Origin: Globodera rostochiensis
Taxonomy: Eukaryota; Nematoda; Chromadorea; Rhabditida; Heteroderidae
Direction: 5' to 3'
NCBI GenBank assembly: GCA_018350325.1
Contig: JAEVLN010000004.1
Coordinates: 1,612,001 to 1,676,000 of the forward strand
DNA: 64,000 bases
Both the position numbers and the translations under genes were made by a program. Below, piece by piece: positions 55,735 through 64,000 of the stretch. The stretch's first letter is position 1, and every line of letters begins with the position of its first letter. The notes beneath the pieces are model-generated. The model was not told the DNA's origin. It searched no databases and saw nothing but the letters and a program-made list of their open reading frames with translations.

Positions 55735-56380
55735 CCCCGTCCCGGACAGTTTGTGCCCGACCCCTTGTCCCGGTCCCGGACAGCTTGCCCGTCCCGGACA
55801 CCTTGTCCCCGACCCCCCGACCCCGGTCCCGGACAGCTTGCCCGTCCTGAACAGCTTGTCCCTACCCTCCATTCCGGTCCCGGACAGCTTGCCTGTCCCG
55901 GACAGCTTGCCCGTCCTGAACAGCTTGTCCCGACCCTAGATTCCGGTCCCGGACAGCTTGCCCGTCCTCAACAGCTTGTCCCGACCCCCATCCCGGTCCC
56001 GGACAGCTTGCCCGTCCCGGACACCTTGTCCCCGACCCCCCGACCCCGGTCCCGGACAGCTTGCCCGTCCTGAACAGCTTGTCCCTACCCTCCATTCCGG
56101 TCCCGGACAGCTTGCCTGTCCCGGACAGCTTGCCCGTCCTGAACAGCTTGTCCCGACCCTAGATTCCGGTCCCGGACAGCTTGCCCGTCCTCAACAGCTT
56201 GTCCCGACCCCCATCCCGGTCCCGGACAGCTTGCCCGTCCCGGACAGCTTGCCCGTCCTGAACAGCTTGTCCTGACCCTCCATTCCGGTCCCGAACAGCT
56301 TGCCCGTCCCGGACAACTTGCCCGTTCCGAACAGCTTGCCCGTTCCAAACAGCTTGCCCTGCCCCGACCACCGTCCTGTA
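55735..56380. repeat. GC-rich minisatellite with higher-order period
   Basis: Units built from CCGGTCCCGGACAGCTTGCC and CGTCCTGAACAGCTTGTCC, each 19-25 bp. A block of about 223 bp starting GTCCCGGACACCTTGTCCCC repeats (55791 and 56014). Divisible-by-three runs create open frames on both strands, which I do not take as coding. Confidence 0.85.
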
Positions 56381-58379
56381 CACTTTGTCCCCGTCCTCCC
56401 CGTTTCAGATCCCCCCCCCCCCCATCGCCGGAAGAAATCTCTTCCCTTTACCGTGGGAGTTGGGGCCATGCCCCCTAGTGAAAGTGAAATGGATATTTTT
56501 ACCAAATTAAGGATTAACAACATGACAAACATTATCCAATTAAATAAAATAAATGGAAGTCGAAAAGCAAATCCCAAATCCGTTCGTGTTATGCACCCGC
56601 CTCCATTTATCAAATTTCCCCTCTAAAAAAACTTCCGGCTTCTTCTCCCAATGAAGCATCCACCCACCCACCCGCCATGCCATTTAAAATTGTGTATTTA
56701 TGCCAGTTTTATTATGCGCAAAATGGCACGAGTCGTGGCATTCATTGCCTTTTGGGGCTTAGTTTCCCGATTCCACCCCCGCAGCGATGTCCAACCAAAA
56801 AGGCTCTTCTTCAATCGTCAATATATTGCCCGATGGACAGCGCCAAAATTTGCCGTCAACAAAAAATGCGGACTTTGTGTTTCTTTTTGGCACTTTTGCT
56901 TATGAATGGCATGGCACACGCACAAATCCGCTTAAAACATAAGCGGGAAATAAACAAAAGCAAAACTATTCACTTATGACATCCACACCATTTTATTTGG
57001 CAAAATTAATATATGCCAAGCCTTTTTTATGTACGCATTTTGTGCCATTAATGATGAACCCTTCGGAAAGCATTCATTTTTGCCATTTTTAGATGCTTCC
57101 AACGGCAAAAAGGCAATTGGCGCCGCAAATTTTGACAAAAAAAAAATATTGGCAGTTTAATTGACCTTCAAAACATGCGCGCTGCTCACAATCAAATGCC
57201 GCTTTAAAACATGCAAGATCGCTCAATTCTAGAGATCAGTACCCTGCGGGGTTATTCGTTGGTTGTGGCTCCGCCCCTCGGGGGAGGGGGGGGGGGAGAG
57301 GTGAGGAAGGGCATCCCCTCGGGGGGAGGAGGGCGGAAAGGTATTTAAAGGTGGCGTCCGCGCCTTCACCCTCATTATTCCCTACTCTCCTCCCCCCATA
57401 TACATTCTTCACCACATCGGCGGCGAGGGGCTGCGCAGTTCATTTTCATTGCGCAGTCATTATTTGGTTCGCCCATTTGCCCCCGGGCGAAAGGGACACA
57501 TCGCCGCGGGGGGCGGCGGCAAAATTTCATTAGTTAATTAGCAAATATCATCTCAAAGCATCTTAGCGGATCGGCGTTTTGTTGTGCATAATATTATAAT
57601 TAGCTCGGTCAGGATTCGGGATTTTGGTTGAGCATAGAATCCCGGATCACTGGACCAAAACTTCTCGTTCATGGATTTGATCGGAGGTGATCAATCCGCT
57701 TTAAAGTTGTATTGGCCAAAATGTGTTGCTCCCTCCCTCTTTTGCCCGCATTAAAAATTGGCCATTCGCCAATTTTTGTTTTTGTGTTTCGAGCGCCGCC
57801 TTCGCCGCATTCTTTGATCTTTGGAGCAAACCGCTTCCATTTTTGGGCCCCAAATTTTTGGCTTGCAATTTTTGTGCGGTAATCAATTTGTTTAATCAGG
57901 GGGCCATCGTCAGGTGATTTTTGCTCCCCCCCCCCCCCCCCCACCACCCACCCACCGCCCGATCACAAAATTCCAACTTTTTGTTACACTCTGTCCCACA
58001 GCATTATGAGAATGAAGGACGTGTGAAGGCTCGGACAAATGAAAGCGAATGATTTTTCATTGAAAATTTGACAAAAAATCGTTTTGTTTTCTTCTTAAAA
58101 AGCCAACTTCAGAAGATCGATTACATTAAAGTACATTCCGCCAAACAATTCTAAAAAATTCGTCCAAAAATGTCATTCACAAAACGCCAACAAAGCAATT
58201 GCGTCGTTGCCGAGCAGTACTCGTCGTCAGGCGTTGCGCATATAAGGCAAGCAGCAGCTGCAGCAGCAGCAGTTGTGCCGCTGGTTCAGCATCAGCAGCA
58301 ACAGAACAGTAACAACAGCAGCAGCAGCAGCAGCAGCCGGCACCAGCGCCGTCAACGGCGGCACGCACTCCATGCGACA

Positions 58380-59952
58380 ATGGCACTATTCCGCTGCGCG
58401 GCCATCGTGTCCGTCATCTGCGCCCAGATCAGCGCCGTGGTCGGCCTGACCTGCTACGAGACCGTCCTCGTAAGTAGTGTGTGTTTGGCATTCAGCAAAC
58501 CTTTGGCCAAGAGTCAAGAGCATGGGTTATTCTTGAGTCCAAATTTGGCAATTTTTTTTGCTGTCCAGAGAATGGCATTTTTGGGTTTTTTTTCAATGGG
58601 ACCGGACCACCGGCTTGCCCGACTCGTGTTGAACGCGCATCCCAAATTAGTCCACATTCATTCCAGGATTAATTAAGCGCCGGCTTGGCCAAAGAGTTGG
58701 CCACTAGGGACATGAAAATTTTGTTCCCTGCCAAACCCGCCCGGTGAAAAGCCATTTTTTTTGTTGGTGGAGTGCATTAAATTAAAATTTCCAATTTTGT
58801 GCCATTTTGCGATGACGCGAGTCGATGGACGGCACAAAAGACGACCGATAAATGTGGGGAGGGGGGGGGGGGGTTATTAAAGGGGCTAATTGCGGAAGTA
58901 TGGCCACTAAAAGGGGGGGGGGAGGAAATGAAAGAATTCAGCACAAAAAGAAAAGTCACTTGAAATTGTCTCCGGATTAAATCATTTTTGCCCGTCAAAT
59001 TGGTCTCATAGGTATATTAAATTGGCATTGAATGGAATTTGTTTGTTGAAACGAAAGATTGGAGTAAAAATTCAATTTTTTGTTTGTTTGTAGGGCAAAA
59101 CGACAATTGTGCAAAACGATTCGTGGACATACTGTGCACTGGTGCCGGCCACAATTGTCAGCAACGAGTTGGTCAACGGCAGCCAGTTCGGGCTCGGCCC
59201 CGACAACGACATGATGGCCGCGTACAACACCGCGTTCGCCATGTCCGTGGAGGAGTACCGGATCCTCACCGTATGCATATACGAGGTGAGAGATCGGAGC
59301 AAACCAAAACTCCCAGGATCAGTTCCTGATCCATCAATCTTCCCAGATCTGATCAGTGATTACAATGTTCAAACACCAAAAATTTGGATACAAAAAAACA
59401 TTGGCATCAAAGCTCAAACAAATCGCTTCAATAATTTTTTTATTACATAGGTACGTACTACGTAGGAAAAACAAAGTTATTTTCACGCATTTCTTGCCTT
59501 TTTGGTAGTGAAATTTGATTAGGCCACTAAAGGAACTTTGAGTTCTCAATTTGGCAAAATGCTTCCAATATTGGCATCAAATTAAGCGAATGCTAATCAT
59601 TTTAACTTTATCAAATTATGGCACACGCACAAATTGCGTCAAAACACGGGTTCTTATGAGTTAGGCGCAGCGAGAACTGTTTGAATTTGATGGACTTTTT
59701 TGTTCCGGGTACGGTAGCTCTACCGTATATTTTATTTTGGTACCGTATTTTTTGAAAAAAATTCGCATTTTGTTTTTGTTTAAAATTGCCAAATTGCAGC
59801 GCTACGACTTCAGCCGCTTCCTGACAATAAAGCCGGACCTGGCGGTGGAGTTCGCGTTCCGGTGCGTGTGCAACTACGACCTGTGCAATAGTGAGCCGAC
59901 ATTCTCCGCCTATTTGTCCACCATCAAATCGGAAAGTTTTGCCAGAAGATGA
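58380..59952 (+). CDS. Ly6/uPAR-like secreted protein
   Basis: Three exons in phase: 58380-58469, 59094-59285, 59800-59952 (144 aa). Signal peptide MALFRCAAIVSVICAQISAVVG, then LTCYETV, SWTYCALVP, LTVCIYE and FRCVCNYDLCN. The LxCY start and CxCxxDxCN end with paired Cys are the Ly6/three-finger pattern known from many nematode secreted or GPI-anchored proteins. No clear C-terminal GPI hydrophobic tail is visible (ends SESFARR), so it is probably secreted. An in-frame ATG at 58170 would add a 70-residue Ala/Gln/Ser-rich leader (CAG/AGC repeats); the signal peptide argues for the start at 58380. All donors and acceptors are strong (GTAAGT, GTGAGA; TTGTAG, TTGCAG). Function unknown. Confidence 0.8.
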
Positions 59953-62784
59953 AGATGAACCCCCACAAGCGGCTGAAGTCCACACAGCAACAGCTGCAGC
60001 AGCACACATATCCGCGCCCGCGCCCTGAATTATTCCTCCCCGAAAAAACTTTCTTAGTGTCCATTACGAGCTTGTTTTGGCACCAATGTGATGTGCCCTC
60101 CCCGAGGGATCCGTTTGATTTAAATTTTGGCATCGATGCCTTTGTACTACTTCGATTCCAGGCATCGATGCCTTTGTACTACTGCTTCGATTCCGGGAAT
60201 CGATGCCTTTGTACTGATTCGATTCCGGGCATCGATGCCAACAGGAAGCAACCGGTTTCAAACCCTAACCGCTTTACGACCCGGTCCGGACCCGGGCCCG
60301 GATCTTGCACGGCTTTTGATCAAATCAAATTTCACGTTCCGGAACTAAGCTTTTATGACAAATCCGGCAAAAATTCCTTTCGGCACCGGGGGGCGGCCAT
60401 CACGTTGGACTCACATGTTTGTTCATCCAGCAAAATTTGTTTCCGTTGAACGATTCCCATCCCAATGCCTTCCGGCGCACTTTTCATAATAAAGCAAATT
60501 ATTTTGTTTTCCCCCAAATTGGCGAATGTGGCCCAACCCCATGGCATGCCATGGCATGGCACCTTCTTCCGATCGATCTCATCGACTTGCGGCCCCAAAT
60601 CCCATTATTCTGTGGTACATAACATATTACATTACATTACATTACGTTTGTTTTTACATAAAAATTTCTTCCAATTTTTTGTCACCCAATTGAATTCCAA
60701 TCTCTCCGTTATTTATTGTTTGTTTTCATAGTGATCATGATGCTTTTGATGTACTGCTTCGTCTTCTTGTTCTGCTCCACCGTTTCAAGCAGAACTCTCT
60801 CTTCTCTCGCCCCCCTGACAAAATCTTTTGGCGCATTTTGCTTGCACATAAAATTGACGGCATTGCAATGTTAGCATGCTTAACCTTCATACGTTAATGG
60901 CATGGCGAAATGCCACGGCGGTGGTGTTGCACTTTTAAAAAAAAAACATTTTTGCGTGTTGCACTTTCAAAAAAAAACATTTTGCTTTGATTGCATCGGA
61001 TTTGAGGGGATAAGACGGCATGGAAAAAAGCATTAGGTGAAGTTGTTGACCCACTCAATTTGAATTGCATGGCCCCCGCAATGGCCCGGCACTTCCCTCC
61101 CCCCCCCCCCCCCCTAATCCGGTGATGGCATTTTTGAATTTAAAAAGTTGAAAAATAGGATTATGGACTTTGTGATCTGATGCCATTTTGGCACCTCCGA
61201 TGGTGGCATTTTTAAATTTAAAAGATGGAAAAATAAGAGGAGGCTTATGGACTTTAGATCCAGCGCATGAAGTCCGGTATGTGAATTTGCAGATATGCCA
61301 ATGTTTTGTCGGTTGATCTGACCTTGATCGGAACGTTTTAGAGAAACAAACAGATCAATTGGAACAAAAAAACATTAATTTAATTTTAATATCAAAAAAT
61401 CCGCAAAATCCCCAAAATCCATTCGTTTTTCCACCAAATTTGTTGCAAAGATTTCAGCCCATTGAACTAAAGGAGTGCTGCTTCTTCTAAGTGCCACACT
61501 TTTTTGTTGTTGGCATTTCTTGTTGAAATTAAAAAACCAAAAATTCTCTGCAAAATGAGCAAATACAAAAGTTCACAAAGTGTTCAGTACGGCGGATGTT
61601 CCCTTCATTTGCTTAATTGCTGCTGCTCAGGCTTTTGACGGCTTCATCTGCTGGCCCCCGGGCGACGGATGGATGGCTTTTTTTTTCTAATCGCCCGACG
61701 AACGGCAAAAATTTGTACGCACCAAAACGGCCAAATGAGCGGCGAATACCGTAGCAAAGCAGCACAACACATTTTGTGCCGCTGTTATTTTGCCTAAAAA
61801 ATTCGCGCAATGCCAAAGAACGAATTTGGGCGGGGAATGCAGGGATATGCCATTTTTGGGCAAATGCCGGGGATTTCTAAAGTTTTGCACATCAAAGATG
61901 GCACCGCCATCATCATTTTGTGAATAATTAGAATGAACGCCGCTGCCAGTGTTGTTTTGGCACATGAAGTGATGTAATACAAAAAGAATGCCAATGTTAT
62001 TAAGGCAACTTAAAATGCCAAAACTTCCGGACCCTCCGGGCGCAGCGAATGGCGCCTAAAAATACGCGCAGCTCCCTCCGGCACGGATACCGGAGTGTAA
62101 CTCGTTTAAGACTGATTAATACTCTTAATTTTAAGCCAAAAATTTTTGCCCTAAACACCGGCGGCACGCAGAACACACGGATAAGCTTCGGCATTATCGC
62201 GCCACATTTAATGCTTGAGATCTCAAAAATTACACGAGAAATATTTTGGTTCAATAATCTCGACGAGTCCATGGCTCCGCGAGATCCAGGCTTGCATTAA
62301 TTGTTGTGCCAAAATATTTATTCACTATTTTTTAAATAAAAATTATATTTAATTGGCCTAGTTTATGACAAATTTGTAACACATTTTGCGTCCAAATTCT
62401 GTTGTTGACTCTTAAAAATGGGCAAAAATTCGTGGACAACAAAACAACAAAAATAGGCACCAAAAGCGAATACACACCGCAACTAACAAAACACAAAAAC
62501 GTAAGGGAAAGCCATGCCATGCCAATGCCAATGCCGTGGCATGCCATGTCATGCCAACCCTCGCCCATTCAACCAAAATCTCACAAATATCAAAGATCTC
62601 CGGGAGTACAATAAATGCCTTCGTCATCAGCAGCGCATTTGTTGACAAACAACAAAACATGGCCAAAAAAGGAACAAACGGCACGGCACGTGCCAAAAAT
62701 ATCAAAAACAAACATTGCCAAAAGATATTCATATGTATGGAATGCCAAAAATTCAAAAAACAGAGGACACGGCACGGCATGGAA
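59953..62784. other. Non-coding region downstream of the Ly6-like gene
   Basis: No gene seen. Tandem units of about 39 bp with the palindrome GGCATCGATGCC and TTTGTACTAC lie at 60128-60242. Short mirror words of ATGGCATGCCATGG occur at 60538-60560 and 62512-62555. A poly-C run is near 61100. Confidence 0.5.
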
Positions 62785-63355
62785 CGGCACCCAACTCGTT
62801 CCCCGCCAACTCGTTCCACCCCAACTCGTTCCCCACACCCAACTCGTTCCCTTTTACCCAACTCGTTCCCTTTTACCCAACTCGTTCCCCTCTATAAAAA
62901 TGGCTTTAAACCCCTAAAAATTCTTCATAACTCGTGCGTAGAGCGTATCCGAGCTCCGTGAGTGCCGTATGTCGAACCCCTACCCCGAATTCGAACAATT
63001 GGTCGAAAAAATTGGGTTTTTCGAAAAAAAATTTGTTTTTAAAGTCGTTTAAAAGGTTCAAAATGCATGTTAGAACGAACGGAAGATCGAACGAATATGC
63101 TTTTGAGAACGATTTTGTTATAAAAAATCGATTTTGAAACAAAAAAATTTTTTTTCAAAAAATTGTTCGAATTCGGTTCCGGGGTTCGAAATTGGTCAAA
63201 ATAGAGGTCAGATTCGAATTCTAGGCCTTCGAATACCCCTCAAAAATTTTTTTATCAATTTTTAATTTTTTAATTTTTTTTTTTTGAGGGGAACGAGTTG
63301 GGGATGGGGAACGAGTTGGGGTGGAACGAGTTGGCGGGGAACGAGTCGTCCTTTT
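62785..63355. repeat. Foldback element with CCAACTCGTTCC tandem arms
   Basis: Left arm 62790-62893 has six CCAACTCGTTCC units. Right arm 63285-63350 has four GGAACGAGTTGG units in inverted orientation. The order of spacers in the outer 45 bp (CCCCGCC, CACC, CCCA) is the same in both arms when inverted. The interior is AT-rich with TTCGAA words. It looks like a foldback/MITE-type transposon whose termini are minisatellites. Confidence 0.7.
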
Positions 63356-64000
63356 ACCACGGCATGTGCCAAAATATGCAACACAAAAATTGGACTTTGT
63401 TTGGCGGCGGATTATTTTCATGCAGAGGAGGGAATGGCATTTTTATAGACAGCTTTTTGATAATTTTTTAATTATTGGAATTGGATTGGGCGCCGGCCTT
63501 TCTCTCCATGTTCAGCATGACAAAGATCCCCTCGTCTTGTTGTTTGTCCGGCCATTTACGGCACAATGTAATTCATTAAATTGGGGGCCTTTGGCATGTG
63601 CCATCTACATATCCGGTTCGTTGATCAGAATCGGAGGAGGATTTTAGGCTTAAAGCGGCCTTCCTCTGGCATTTTATTTTGGGACTCAAAAATTTGTTTG
63701 AACGGTGCCGACGACAACCGTCCGTTGCGCATTGATGTTTGATCAACAAATGATTGATCGCGTTTTGTTGATCCAAAGTCCGAAGGACACGGAGCGATCG
63801 CGATCACTTTTCCACTACCGCCACATGACATTCGCTTCCATTTTGATCAACAATGATCAGAGAAAAGAGCTCTTTCCAGCCGCTCAAAGACTTTTTGTAA
63901 TAAATCAAAAACGTGTTCCACACGCCATGCACATGCGCACAACACTTTTATGTGTACACCAAAATTAGACTCTGCAAAAATGTTCAAAAAATCAACAAAT
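63356..64000. other. Right end of window, no gene seen
   Basis: Mixed AT-rich sequence with GATCAACAAATGATTGATC-type inverted words near 63738. No exon with supportable splice sites or domain. Confidence 0.5.

Larger units (their letters stand above)
49130..58379. other. Non-coding, low-complexity region
   Basis: No gene I can support over 9 kb. It holds a CG dinucleotide tract (about 50041-50055), a CGG run (50098-50124), the ACGGTTACGG minisatellite (50500-50875), many poly-C/G runs (for example 51580, 51690, 52725, 52830, 53370, 55355, 55475, 56410, 57930) and a GC-rich minisatellite (55735-56380). A minus-strand frame at about 53500-53130 reads CYQSVAEIYWELVGGHCEEF and, separately, CDAGNDFQCSRQWHVKNG. 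These could be exons of a secreted protein but cannot be spliced with confidence. Confidence 0.45.

Noticed and set aside
55615..56626. Repeat-protein frames rich in Pro, Gly and Arg
   Set aside because: They are by-products of a GC-rich minisatellite, open on both strands, with no start context or splice support.

Overview
This is eukaryotic nuclear DNA, AT-rich, with short phase-consistent GT-AG introns, many homopolymer (poly-C/G) tracts and many minisatellites. The recognisable protein families point to a nematode: an astacin metalloprotease with EGF-like/CUB tail, ShKT (SXC) Cys-rich proteins, a MIG-18-like fibronectin-I protein, Ly6-type secreted proteins and GT31 galactosyltransferases. 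A parasitic tylenchid/cyst-type nematode is my guess, but nothing here fixes the species. All gene models were spliced by hand from the sequence; exon phases were checked to add up, but no transcript data were available.

Layout. 1-5.5 kb: a minus-strand MIG-18-like secreted protein whose coding sequence holds about 52 TTGGGG hexamers, then a divergent GT31 gene with three hAT-type MITEs in its introns. 5.5-9.3 kb: non-coding, CT-rich and minisatellite DNA. 9.3-16.7 kb: a 13-exon plus-strand gene (652 aa, one membrane segment, FFAT-like motif) of unknown family.

15.57-47.92 kb: the main structure, a head-to-tail segmental duplication. Unit 1 is 15574-31276 and unit 2 is 31277-47919. Each unit carries, in order, the 3' end of the 13-exon gene (+), an astacin (-), GT31 on minus, an inverted GT31 on plus, a small neuropeptide-like precursor (-) and the 3' part of a ShKT gene (-). 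Unit 1 also has a decayed GT31 copy cut by a 136-bp satellite. Unit 2 has an extra astacin/GT31 remnant and a 3.7-kb Helitron-like insertion filled with purine tandem repeats. The intact 5' end of the 13-exon gene lies left of unit 1; the 5' part of the ShKT gene lies right of unit 2. At the junction sit two truncated fragments, back to back.

48.8-58 kb: mostly non-coding low-complexity DNA. 58.4-60 kb: a three-exon Ly6-like secreted protein. 60-64 kb: non-coding, with a tandem-repeat foldback element.

In function, the cluster looks like a locus of secreted and Golgi proteins in flux: paralogous glycosyltransferases with intact catalytic motifs, astacins whose catalytic Glu is Gln in both copies, a duplicated amidated-peptide precursor and a multi-ShKT secreted protein.
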